Of a DNA stretch of 64,000 bases, positions 18,101-25,576 are shown piece by piece (positions within the stretch are counted from its first letter, which is position 1; every line of letters begins with the position of its first letter). The notes beneath the pieces were generated by a model, which made no database searches, was not told the DNA's origin, and saw nothing but the letters and a program-made list of their open reading frames with translations. Location: NCBI GenBank assembly GCA_949300485.1, contig CASGEL010000004.1, positions 1 to 64,000 on the forward strand, given 5' to 3'. The DNA comes from an uncultured bacterium. GTDB taxonomy: Bacteria > Cyanobacteriota > Vampirovibrionia > Gastranaerophilales > Gastranaerophilaceae. The position numbers and the translations under genes were made by a program.

Positions 18101-18670
18101 ATCTTCATAAGAGATTTCTTCAATTTTGTGAACTTCATGAGATGTTCTGAAACCGTCAAAGAATTGTAAGAATGGAACTTTAGCTTTATATGTTGATAAG
18201 TGTGCAACTAAAGCTAAATCCATTTCTTCTTGAACTGAATTTGCGGCTAACATAGCAAAACCAGTATTACGACAGCCCATAACATCAGAATGGTCTCCAA
18301 AAATTGCTAAGGATTGAGCTGCTAATGCACGTGCTGCTACGTGAAATACTGTAGGGAGCATTTCACCTGCTATTTTGTGCATAACAGGAATCATAAGTAA
18401 TAAACCTTGTGAAGCTGTATATGTAGAAGTTAAAGAACCTGCAGCCAAAGCTCCATGAACAGCTCCTGCTGCACCTGCTTCAGATTGCATTTCTGCAACT
18501 CTTACTTCTTTGCCCCAGATGTTTTTTTTGTGTTGTGATGCCCATTCATCAATCCATTCACCCATTGTAGATGAAGGAGTGATTGGGTAGATAGCTGAAA
18601 CTTCGCTCATCGCATACGCAACGTGAGCGGCAGCGTAATTGCCATCAACTGTAATTGTTTTTCCTGGCAT
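15134..18670 (-). CDS. nifJ: pyruvate:ferredoxin (flavodoxin) oxidoreductase
   Basis: The homodimeric PFOR converts pyruvate and CoA to acetyl-CoA, CO2 and reduced ferredoxin, the core of anaerobic fermentation. All domains are fused in 1178 aa, the usual length. The N-terminal domains include YPITPSSTMGEW. Two ferredoxin-type 4Fe-4S motifs follow (CIQCGICASACP and CKDCTGCGVCIDQCP, about residues 680-760). The C-terminal TPP domain has the proximal-cluster cysteines (SGACAGCGE, NATGCSSIY) and the TPP/Mg motif GGDGWANDIGYGG. AAGGAGGG precedes the ATG at 10-nt spacing. It is monocistronic, and its codon use is richer in C-ending codons than that of its neighbours, consistent with high expression. 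Confidence 0.97.
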   Translation of the reverse strand: MPGKTITVDGNYAAAHVAYAMSEVSAIYPITPSSTMGEWIDEWASQHKKNIWGKEVRVAEMQSEAGAAGAVHGALAAGSLTSTYTASQGLLLMIPVMHKIAGEMLPTVFHVAARALAAQSLAIFGDHSDVMGCRNTGFAMLAANSVQEEMDLALVAHLSTYKAKVPFLQFFDGFRTSHEVHKIEEISYEDIAKLVEPKYIEEFRNRAMRPEAPICKVGAQNTDVYFQGRETVNKYYDAVPDIVQEYMDKVAALTGRQYHPFDYVGASDATDVIVAMGSGCETIEETIEYLNAKRGTKYGLVKVRLYRPFDVKRFKEALPSTVKRVTVLDRTKEPGSIGEPLYLDVVAALEGKDIRIIGGRYGLSSKEFTPSMVLAVYKHAEANGFHGFTVGIEDDVTNRSLKVTEHIVTEPEGTTNCMFWGLGSDGTVGANKNSIKIIGQYTNKDAQAYFAYDSKKSFGVTVSHLRFGDKPIKSTYLITAPDFVSCSAHAYIGRYDLLKGIKEGGTFLLNSPWSKEEAFSHLTREMQETIVNKKIKFYNIDAESLIEKQPGLRGKGANTVMMVAYFKVSGIIPFEQALEGMREMTKKTFKKKGDDVVNMNLALIDAAVDACEEVPVPASLDGVAHADDVKLIPDNADDFAKKIIEPSMRQKGDDIPVSAMSIDGVIPTGTACLEKRGIAPRVPHWNAENCIQCGICASACPHAAIRTKLMEQDDLKDAPSTFNTVDAKPNDHGEKFKVQVYCKDCTGCGVCIDQCPMSKNPEKAALTWSSIEKEEAAGEMTNEEFFDALPDNVMGKNTTKTIKGAMLRKPLFEFSGACAGCGETPYVKLVSQLFGENMIIANATGCSSIYSGTFPTIPYTTTKEGRGPAWANSLFEDNAEFGYGMRLAVDQNRETLKTYVEKVLENEKSPADLKEALTEAMSHWENSKTEEAIAAQNKAKEVLAKYADVECPDLAKVRELQDYFTDKSIWIIGGDGWANDIGYGGIDHVLAQNQNVNILVLDTEVYSNTGGQASKSTPTGAVAKFATGGKKTYKKNMGLMSMSYGYVYVASVALGADRAQTLKAFQEAEAYNGPSIIFAYAPCIAHGIDMSKTQTEQKRAVEAGYFPLYRYNPANPEAPFTWDAKDPKGSYQEFIKSEGRYKSLMKTNPEHADELYAQAEEDAAKRMAVYKAVGELMK

Positions 18671-18872
18671 AATTAATAAACCCTCCTTATTTATATGCGC
18701 TATTTCTTAAAGTAACTGTACCTTTACATGATAATACAAACATATATTTTGACAAAATTTTGAACTTGTAAATTTATGTTAAGAGTATTTTATTTTATAT
18801 TATTTATGTAGTAAAATTTTTTCTTGTTTGGTTTTATTATTTTTGTATTTAATTTGTGTAGAAAGGTGTTTT

Positions 18873-20075
18873 ATGAATATACAAGCAATTACTCCGTTAA
18901 ACTTTATAAATAATAATGTTAGGGGTGCTAAATTTTCGAATAACAGTACTGTTATTCAACCAAAGTATAAAAATACTTTGGCTGCAGATACGGTTTCTTT
19001 TGGCAGTGGAGTTTCAACTATGTCAAAGGTTTCTGATTTTGTTGAAGCTCAGGTAAGCGCGGATTCAGGCAGGCTTAATCGTATCGCAACAACATATTTA
19101 GATGTATTAGAATCAGTTGCTTTAAAATTAAAAGAAAAAGGTTTTTCTTTTGACAGGGTTTATTGCGAGCAAAGTCCTGTCAAATCTCCTAAGTCTTATA
19201 CAAGTAAAATTGTCAGATCCGGGAAATTTAAGGTTCCTGATACAATAAGGGCTACACTATATTGTAACGATCCTTATAACCTATCTTTATTAAATGATGT
19301 ACTTCTTCCTGAGATGAAAAAACGAGGTTATGTATTAGCCGATACGGAAATGTCTGTAAAAGATTTAATCAAGCGAGGTTACATTCCAACCGAAGAAGAA
19401 TTAAAGAATACATCTATAGAAAAAATTGTGCCTGATTTAGATATAAGATTAGATGATGTATCAGACCAAGTTTTAAAGCTGGATCCTCATTTAAGATATA
19501 GTATAAGCAAACCTCAAAAATCCGGATATGAAGATATCCAGATGAGATTTATCAGAGATTTTGATAAAAAGAAAAATCCAGTCCAACATGAATTGATTAT
19601 TCTTTTCGGACCGCATACTGCGATTGCTAAACATGAAGAATCTGAAAGGGTTTATACTCATCTTCGTAATTTAGATGAATTAAGGGTTGATTTGGCGAAT
19701 AAAAAGGAAATAGGTTCTCATGCATATAGAGCAGGCAGATATATTGATTTAATTAAGCAAATGTTCAGAGGAAAAATTTCAGAAAAGCTTTATTTAAATG
19801 CAAAGAATAAAGATTTATACGATATATCAGATGAAGTTCCTGTTATGTTTTCAGATACTGATGTTTCAATGTTTGAAAATTACTTTTCCGGCTTGAGAGA
19901 CAGGATAAATTCTGTATACAGTGAAATGAGAAAAGGTGCCGAAATAAGTGATTCAGCAAAGAAACAGCTAGCAAAAGATGTTCGTTATGACAGATCTCTA
20001 TTAACAAAAATCCATGATAGTTTAAGGGAAACTATAGAGTATTATAATTATAAGCATGATTTGAAAAACGGTTAA
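18873..20075 (+). CDS. unknown protein with a diverged RelA/SpoT-like nucleotidyltransferase core
   Basis: The 400-aa start at 18873 is chosen for AAAGGTG upstream. Residues 1-50 are an Asn-rich leader ending TLAADTVSFGSG, a motif I associate with Gastranaerophilales proteins. The core, residues ~65-265, follows the order of landmarks in (p)ppGpp synthetase domains. KSPKSYTSKI is followed by D123-x-I-R (where RelA has DLxGIR), then KPQKSGYEDIQM (for the K.NGY.S.H substrate loop), then QHELIILFGPHTAIAKHEES with E240 (for the E-x-Q-I-R-T...H..AE..H catalytic strand). This match is by eye. A helical C-terminus follows. The 3' end overlaps convergent rlmD by 4 nt. Confidence 0.55.
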   Translation: MNIQAITPLNFINNNVRGAKFSNNSTVIQPKYKNTLAADTVSFGSGVSTMSKVSDFVEAQVSADSGRLNRIATTYLDVLESVALKLKEKGFSFDRVYCEQSPVKSPKSYTSKIVRSGKFKVPDTIRATLYCNDPYNLSLLNDVLLPEMKKRGYVLADTEMSVKDLIKRGYIPTEEELKNTSIEKIVPDLDIRLDDVSDQVLKLDPHLRYSISKPQKSGYEDIQMRFIRDFDKKKNPVQHELIILFGPHTAIAKHEESERVYTHLRNLDELRVDLANKKEIGSHAYRAGRYIDLIKQMFRGKISEKLYLNAKNKDLYDISDEVPVMFSDTDVSMFENYFSGLRDRINSVYSEMRKGAEISDSAKKQLAKDVRYDRSLLTKIHDSLRETIEYYNYKHDLKNG

Positions 20076-21424
20076 ATTTTTATTATTGCAACATTTTCTA
20101 TATGATAAGTGTGGCAAAACATATCGAAAGGCTGTATGGATTGAATTCTGCAGCCTTTTACTTCTGTCAGGTATTTTAGATCTCTTGCAAGGGTTGCAGG
20201 ATTACAGCTCACATATATTATAGTATCTTTTGCAAGTTTATAGGCATAGTCAAGACTTTCTTTTGTACATCCTTTTCTTGGCGGATCAAGTATTATTGCA
20301 TCAAATTTGCGGGTTTCCTGTTCAAAGAACTTTGCGGCATCCATGTTATGGACTTCAACATTAGTAATATTATTTTCTAGAAGAACTTCATTGGCAAGAA
20401 TGCAAGAATCCTTGTTTTCTTCAACACTTACCACTTGTTTACAAACGTCTGATATTACTATTCCAAATGATGTAATTCCTGCATAGGCATCAAGTACAAT
20501 CGGACTTTTTAAGTTTGCTTTTATATAGTCTTTTACATATTTAAAAATATTCTCTGCACTTACAGGGTTAATCTGGAAAAAGGTATTCACACCTATTTTG
20601 AAAATTTTATCCAGAATTTTTTCTTCAATATAGTCGCTGCCAAATAAACATTTTGTGTCTTTTCCTAAAATAACATTAGTTTGCTTGTTATTAAAGTTTA
20701 CACATACTCCTGACACTTCATCAAATTCGTCAAAAATACTTTTGGCAAGTTTTTTTATATTATCCGAAGCTTTAGTATTATTAATCACTAATGCAACAAG
20801 ATTTTTATTGCTATATGCAGAATTTCTTATTACAACATGTCTAAGGTCTCCGGAGTGTGTTTTTTCTATATATCCTGTTATACCAAACTCATTAGCTTTA
20901 TTTCTTATAAACTCTATAATCTTGTCGCAAATTTCAGGTTGAATAGGACAATATTTTATATTAACTATTTCATGTGTTTTTTGCTGGTAGTATCCTGCAA
21001 GTATTCTTCCTGAATTTTTAGTTTGGGATATCGGATATTGAATTTTCCTTCTGTAATTTTTTATTTCAGGGCTCGGAATAGTTTTAGGTATTTCAATGTC
21101 AATGTTCCCTAAATTTTTAATTGCATCCTGTACTATTTTTTGCTTTAATTCAAGCTGATATTCATAGTCTATAAATTGCAGCTGGCATGCTCCGCACACT
21201 TTTTGCATAGGGCAAAAAGGTTTGACTCTATGCGGTGACTCTTCAAGTATTTCTAAAATATCAGCATAGGCATAGCTTTTTGTTACTTTTGTTAATTTGA
21301 TTTTAGCAACATCCTTTGGACATGAATTTTTAACAAATATAACAAATCCATCAACTTTGGCTATTCCAAATCCTAGGTTTGAAAATCCTTCTATTTTTAC
21401 TGTTAGTTCATCTGCGGTTCGCAT
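20072..21424 (-). CDS. rlmD: 23S rRNA (uracil-5-)-methyltransferase, RlmD/TrmA family
   Basis: This enzyme adds a C5-methyl group to a uridine of 23S rRNA with SAM. An N-terminal TRAM domain (about residues 1-55) is followed by the 4Fe-4S cysteines (CPMQKVCGACQLQF and a later C in YCPIQPE). The Rossmann methyltransferase domain has LDAYAGITSFG, the catalytic-Cys strand VSCNPATLARDL and the motif LDPPRKGC. The start at 21424 (450 aa) fits the family N-terminus. No ribosome-binding site is visible, but TGC-TATTAT on the minus strand (-10 at 21436-21431) is 6 nt before it, so the mRNA may be leaderless. RlmD versus RlmCD or TrmA specificity cannot be settled here. Confidence 0.88.
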   Translation of the reverse strand: MRTADELTVKIEGFSNLGFGIAKVDGFVIFVKNSCPKDVAKIKLTKVTKSYAYADILEILEESPHRVKPFCPMQKVCGACQLQFIDYEYQLELKQKIVQDAIKNLGNIDIEIPKTIPSPEIKNYRRKIQYPISQTKNSGRILAGYYQQKTHEIVNIKYCPIQPEICDKIIEFIRNKANEFGITGYIEKTHSGDLRHVVIRNSAYSNKNLVALVINNTKASDNIKKLAKSIFDEFDEVSGVCVNFNNKQTNVILGKDTKCLFGSDYIEEKILDKIFKIGVNTFFQINPVSAENIFKYVKDYIKANLKSPIVLDAYAGITSFGIVISDVCKQVVSVEENKDSCILANEVLLENNITNVEVHNMDAAKFFEQETRKFDAIILDPPRKGCTKESLDYAYKLAKDTIIYVSCNPATLARDLKYLTEVKGCRIQSIQPFDMFCHTYHIENVAIIKI

Positions 21425-21528
21425 AAAAGAATAATAGCATAAAATAAACATTACATAATTGTTATAATTTAACATACAGATAAAAGTATGCTATTATATT
21501 TTAAGAAATATAATAGGGAGAGTATTGC

Positions 21529-22428
21529 ATGAAAAAGATTCTAATATCGTTATTATTGTTAGCTCCGTTATTAACAGGCTGTGCTAACGTTGATACAAGA
21601 ATTAATATTAATAAAGATTATTCAGCTTCGGTTGTTACTTCTCTTACTTACCAAGGTGATTTATCAAATTCTTCTGATGTAATTGCTGATAATATATTGT
21701 CTAACTATAGATCTTTTATCGATCCTTTATATAATGTTGAAAATGCATATGGTGCAAAATTGTCAACTATTACGGCTGAGAAGAGTGTTAAAAATTTAAA
21801 ATATGAAGATTTAGATTTATCAACTTTAGGCTTTGTTTCTAACCTTAAAAGTAAAAAATTTATTGAAGTAAAAAAGAATTTTTTAGTGACTTCAATTAAT
21901 ATTAATGCAACTTATAATATGCCTGCGCAGGTAGAAAAGTTTAATTCATTTGTTAAACAAACTGAAGAAAAGAAAATGACTCAATCGTCTACAGGAATGC
22001 AGCCGGAATATTTCCAAAAATATGCAGATCCTTCAGAATTTAATTCTGATACTAATTCTGAATTCGATATGGCAGCAAATCTTGATGATTCTGCGAAACA
22101 GTTGGTTCAGGATACAATTGAAGAAAGCACTGCACAGAATGATAGTAATCAAACTCAAAAAGAACCTTCTGAGTTTTCTACTTCATTCAGTATTAAAGTT
22201 CCGGGATTAGCTTCTTATAATAATGCAGATTCAGTGGATGGTAATGTATATATTTGGAATGTCAAAAAGGACGGAGAAACCGTTATCAAACTTCAATATG
22301 TAAAATACAGCGGTTGGGCTATTGGAGGTGTGTTACTTGCCGGGATGCTTCTTTTAGGTCTGCTGGCCAGAAAGATTATAAAAAGAGATTCTCAAAAACG
22401 AATTGATAATATTGAAAATATTGTATAA
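21529..22428 (+). CDS. membrane-anchored lipoprotein, LppM/DUF3153-like
   Basis: A type II signal peptide with lipobox LLTGC (Cys18) begins the protein. The N-terminal domain opens CANVDTRININKDYSASVV, which resembles the LppM/DUF3153 proteins common in cyanobacteria. A Ser/Gln-rich middle follows, and the C-terminus has one transmembrane helix (about residues 264-283, GVLLAGMLLLGLLARK) with a short basic tail. It would be anchored at both ends with the domain outside the cytoplasm. GGGAG precedes the ATG. The function of the family is not established. Confidence 0.7.
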   Translation: MKKILISLLLLAPLLTGCANVDTRININKDYSASVVTSLTYQGDLSNSSDVIADNILSNYRSFIDPLYNVENAYGAKLSTITAEKSVKNLKYEDLDLSTLGFVSNLKSKKFIEVKKNFLVTSININATYNMPAQVEKFNSFVKQTEEKKMTQSSTGMQPEYFQKYADPSEFNSDTNSEFDMAANLDDSAKQLVQDTIEESTAQNDSNQTQKEPSEFSTSFSIKVPGLASYNNADSVDGNVYIWNVKKDGETVIKLQYVKYSGWAIGGVLLAGMLLLGLLARKIIKRDSQKRIDNIENIV

Positions 22429-22449
22429 TTCTATTGAAAAAGGAACTAT

Positions 22450-22486
22450 AAAAAGAGCTATAAATGTAATTTATAGCTCTTTTTAT
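22450..22486. terminator. bidirectional terminator
   Basis: AAAAAGAGCTATAAA pairs with TTTATAGCTCTTTTT around a 5-nt loop, between the lipoprotein gene (+) and the pseudopilin gene (-). Confidence 0.88.
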
Positions 22487-22488
22487 TA

Positions 22489-23391
22489 TTATTTTTGAGT
22501 TGGAGGACTATCGCATCTTGTGGCTTTCGTCCAACTAATTCTTGTTCCCGCCTGACATTTCCTGTATTCCATGTTTCTATTTTTTATAGCCCAGGCGGTG
22601 CAACCTAATCCATTAGTATTTCTGGCTCTTGGTGTTTCTCTAAGACAATTATAGTCAAATGAAAAATCATCTCCGTAAAAACCCATAGGAATAATACTGT
22701 TATTAGACAGATAAAATCCAAATACATCAACTCCAAGCATATTTGGTATGGATTGTCCATTAACGTCCACATATATTATCCCACATAAAGGCCTTTCCAA
22801 CGTATCTGTAGATAATAATAATCTGTCGCATTTAGTTGAATTTGTTTTTAGAACAACTGATCCTCCATCTAATAATGATATATATGTTGAAGAAAATTCA
22901 GGTAAAGCCTCTGTATATTCCATCTGCGGCAGTGGATTTACTTCACCCCACCCTGATTCATCTTGATTATAAAAATCGGATTCGGTGAATTCATCTTGAT
23001 TGATAGTCTGATTGTTCGGCTCCATATCATCAACAATTATTGATGTGTTTTTACCATTTAGGGTTCTATAATTATTTTGAGAAAAACAACCCTTTGACGA
23101 ACTGCCACAATATGACATAATTTGTAAATGTTTTGCAAGCTCTTTCATTATGGCATCTGATTTATTTGTGCTTGTTCTAACACTTGGCCAGTCATGCGGA
23201 GGTAAATTATTGTTGTCCTTAGCTGTCATATCTAAGGCTGTTTGTAATTTATCCTGAGCTGTTTTTAATGATTCAATATACTTTGTAGAACTCTGTTTTT
23301 GAACTAATGTTGGAAGCATTAATGTAAATAGAAAGCCTATAAGAGCCATTACAATTAAAACTTCTGCTAAAGTAAAAGCATTCTTCTTCAT
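22489..23391 (-). CDS. type IV pilin-like / pseudopilin protein
   Basis: The N-terminus is a class III (prepilin) signal: a short basic leader (MKKN) and then AFTLAEVLIVMALIGFLFTLMLP, with the conserved Glu at mature position 5. Prepilin peptidase would cut before the hydrophobic helix. The 300-aa length is long for a major pilin and fits a minor pilin or type II secretion pseudopilin with a large globular domain. That domain contains several cysteines (YCGSSSKGCF, CRETPRARN, RKCQAG) that may form disulfides. No pilus assembly genes are adjacent, so it is a scattered member of the machinery. GAGGT precedes the ATG. Confidence 0.85.
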   Translation of the reverse strand: MKKNAFTLAEVLIVMALIGFLFTLMLPTLVQKQSSTKYIESLKTAQDKLQTALDMTAKDNNNLPPHDWPSVRTSTNKSDAIMKELAKHLQIMSYCGSSSKGCFSQNNYRTLNGKNTSIIVDDMEPNNQTINQDEFTESDFYNQDESGWGEVNPLPQMEYTEALPEFSSTYISLLDGGSVVLKTNSTKCDRLLLSTDTLERPLCGIIYVDVNGQSIPNMLGVDVFGFYLSNNSIIPMGFYGDDFSFDYNCLRETPRARNTNGLGCTAWAIKNRNMEYRKCQAGTRISWTKATRCDSPPTQK

Positions 23392-23543
23392 ATTACCTCA
23401 TTGTTGTGTACTTTTTTATTTTAACATTTTTTTTTTTATAATTCATCATATTATTAAACTTATTAATTTTTGTAATATCATTTATAAATATGATTTAAGT
23501 AATTTTGAATAAATTATATAATATTATATTATTTGGAGGTTTT

Positions 23544-23951
23544 ATGAAAATTGTTAAATCAGTCGTTATTTCTGCATATATATTACTTTCTTTAAATACT
23601 GCAGTTCAAGCAGCCGGAACCTGTCCATCTCTTACTGAATTACAAAATAAAAATAATTATTACCAAACGCAGGCTTTATCTATGATGTCAGGTTCATCTT
23701 CTGTTGATAAAGCTACGGCTCTTTTAGAAGAGCAGACTAATTATTATAATTCGTTATTTCCTAATTGCTTAAACTATTTTAAAGCAACTGCGAAACCTGA
23801 TTGCTCCAGAGTTACCGTAATGACAACAGGCTATACGATGGCCGATGACAATAAAAAATCAATTTACAAATCTCAACTTTCGGCTATTAAGCCTCAATTG
23901 TTAAAGCTTTGTCCTATTGAATCCAGTGCGATAGACTATTTTGTTAAATAA
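23544..23951 (+). CDS. small secreted cysteine-containing protein, unknown
   Basis: The start at 23544 (135 aa) is set by GGAGG 6 nt upstream. A type I signal peptide spans about residues 1-24 (MKIVKSVVISAYILLSLNTAVQA). The mature part has four cysteines (GTCPSL, FPNCLNYF, KPDCSRV, KLCPIE), probably as two disulfides, and a helical layout. No family is recognised. It stands alone with its own terminator. Confidence 0.65.
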   Translation: MKIVKSVVISAYILLSLNTAVQAAGTCPSLTELQNKNNYYQTQALSMMSGSSSVDKATALLEEQTNYYNSLFPNCLNYFKATAKPDCSRVTVMTTGYTMADDNKKSIYKSQLSAIKPQLLKLCPIESSAIDYFVK

Positions 23952-23963
23952 GATTGCAATAAA

Positions 23964-24023
23964 GCATAAAAATGAAACGCACCACTATGAAGTTTGATTC
24001 TAGTGGTGAGTTTCATTTTTATG
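23964..24023 (+). terminator. rho-independent terminator
   Basis: A long imperfect stem (CATAAAAATGAAAC..ACCACTA / TAGTGGT..GTTTCATTTTTATG) with a 13-nt loop lies just past the small secreted protein. It could also act on the minus strand for tRNA-Val. Confidence 0.75.
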
Positions 24024-24104
24024 TATTCTGAAAAAATAAATTCTAAAACTAAAAATCGAACATTTTACAATTTTGTAAAAAGTCCGATATAACTGTCTTT
24101 TAAG

Positions 24105-24180
24105 TGGTGGGTGTTGAGGGACTTGAACCCCCGACCCTCTCCTTGTAAGGGAGACGCTCTACCAACTGAGCTAAACACCC
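24105..24180 (-). tRNA. tRNA-Val (anticodon TAC)
   Basis: The minus strand gives acceptor GGGTGTT / AACACCC, D-arm AGCTCAGTTGGTAGAGC, anticodon loop CTTACAA (TAC), T-arm GGGGGTTCAAGTCCC, discriminator A and an encoded CCA. It is 73 nt plus CCA. Confidence 0.97.
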
Positions 24181-24262
24181 GAAATACTATTTAATTTTGA
24201 CTAGTGCATAGTGTGAAATGATTGTCTCATTCATTTTTAGGCTTTTGCCCTTTGCAAAAATT

Positions 24263-24291
24263 ATATTATCAAGAACATATTTTATTGTCAA
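24263..24291 (-). promoter_or_regulatory. putative promoter for tRNA-Val
   Basis: On the minus strand, consensus TTGACA (24291-24286), a 17-nt spacer and TAATAT (24268-24263) preceded by TGA. It would give a leader of about 75 nt before the tRNA. Confidence 0.55.
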
Positions 24292-24363
24292 GTTATCAGA
24301 TGAAACTTTTTTTTTTATGTATCGTCATGTATTTTGGTAGGATTTATTTGACTGGAGGTTATT

Positions 24364-25290
24364 GTGAGTTTAAATTTGGAAGTTTTTGAAGATTTTAAAT
24401 TGAATACACCTATCGTAGAAGATTTGGAAGAAGATATAAAAACATTTAGCGCAGTTGCTCACGAAGATGATATTTTACAGACATATCTTAAAGAAATCGG
24501 AAAAATTAAGCTTTTGCGCTCTGCCGAGGAAAAAGATCTTGGCAGGCAGATTAAAGAAAATAAATGTGATATAGCAAAACGTAAATTAATTCAAGCAAAT
24601 TTGCGTCTTGTTGTTAGTATTGCAAAAAGATATGTAGGTCAAGGTGTGCTGTTTATGGATTTAGTGCAGGAAGGTTCAATAGGTTTGATAAAAGCAGCCG
24701 AAAAGTTTGACTATTCAAAAAATTTTAAATTTTCTACGTATGCCACCTGGTGGATAAAGCAGTCAATTATAAGGGCGATTGCTAATAACTCTAAATCAAT
24801 AAGAATTCCTGTTCATATGGCTGATAAAATCAGAAAATATAAAAAGGTTTTTGCGCAGCTTTCTTCTGAATTGGATCGAGAGCCTACTGATCAGGAGATG
24901 GCAGAATATTTAGATATATCAATTAATAAACTTAGAAGAATTAAGCAATCTATTATATTAGAACCTATTAGTTTAGAAACTGCAGTAACTGATGATTTAT
25001 GCCTCGGAGATTATATTGAGGATAAATCCTGTAATTCTCCTGAGGAACAGGCAAAAGATGATTTTTTAAAAGAAGGGTTGCCTCAGTTGTTTGATAATTT
25101 GACTGAACGAGAAAAGAAAGTTATAACCTCAAGGTTTGGCATTAATTCTACAGAGCCTAAGACACTGGCTGAATTAGGAACTATTATGGGTTATTCAAAA
25201 GAGCGTATTAGGCAGATAGAAGAAGGTGCAATAAAAAAACTCAGAAGAATTGAGAATATTTCACATTTTAAAGACTATATTGACAATTAA
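24364..25290 (+). CDS. RpoD/SigA-family (group 2-like) RNA polymerase sigma factor
   Basis: The 308-aa factor lacks the long region 1.1 of a primary sigma but has regions 1.2 ([13 protein letters not shown]), 2 ([49 protein letters not shown]), 3 ([14 protein letters not shown]) and 4 ([35 protein letters not shown]). This is the layout of cyanobacterial group 2 sigma factors used under stress or nutrient change. The start is GTG, with GGAGG 6 nt upstream. It could instead be the sole vegetative sigma in a reduced genome. Confidence 0.9.
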   Translation: MSLNLEVFEDFKLNTPIVEDLEEDIKTFSAVAHEDDILQTYLKEIGKIKLLRSAEEKDLGRQIKENKCDIAKRKLIQANLRLVVSIAKRYVGQGVLFMDLVQEGSIGLIKAAEKFDYSKNFKFSTYATWWIKQSIIRAIANNSKSIRIPVHMADKIRKYKKVFAQLSSELDREPTDQEMAEYLDISINKLRRIKQSIILEPISLETAVTDDLCLGDYIEDKSCNSPEEQAKDDFLKEGLPQLFDNLTEREKKVITSRFGINSTEPKTLAELGTIMGYSKERIRQIEEGAIKKLRRIENISHFKDYIDN

Positions 25291-25330
25291 TCATATCTCA
25301 TAGTTGTAATTAATTCATCATCTTTCATAG

Positions 25331-25357
25331 CTGACATCATGTTTGATGTCGGTTTTT
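25331..25357 (+). terminator. rho-independent terminator after the sigma factor gene
   Basis: A 9-bp stem CTGACATCA / TGATGTCGG (one mismatch or wobble at the base) with a 4-nt loop, then five T. Confidence 0.8.
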
Positions 25358-25364
25358 ATTATTT

Positions 25365-25560
25365 AAAGACGCTATTTCATCAGTCTGGATAGTTTCTAGA
25401 AGCTTCTTTTAGTTTAATTAGGCATTTTTGTAGGATTGAAATCTGACTTTTAGCTATTTTGAGGTGGTTGGAAGCTCAGCCACCTCGCTTTACAATTTTT
25501 GCAGTAGTGGATTTGCAGCCCCTTAATATCAATTATTTTAATTTAATTCCTATATTTTAA
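25365..25560. other. unexplained intergenic stretch with a GC-rich hairpin
   Basis: Between the sigma-gene terminator and recN there is about 200 bp without a convincing ORF. It is less AT-rich than other spacers and contains a 7-bp GC-rich stem GAGGTGG / CCACCTC (25461-25486) lacking a T tract. On the minus strand short open stretches broken by stops are seen. It could be a small structured RNA or a decayed gene. I cannot tell which. Confidence 0.3.
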
Positions 25561-25576
25561 TAAGTAATAATTCTAT

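Noticed and set aside
24064-24081. Palindrome TTTTACAATTTTGTAAAA beside tRNA-Val as an attachment site or operator.
   Set aside because: Simple AT palindrome, no integrase gene and no second copy noticed in the window.
24181-24262. A 15-codon ORF on the minus strand between the tRNA-Val promoter and the tRNA.
   Set aside because: Very short, no clear ribosome-binding site, and it lies in a tRNA leader; likely chance.
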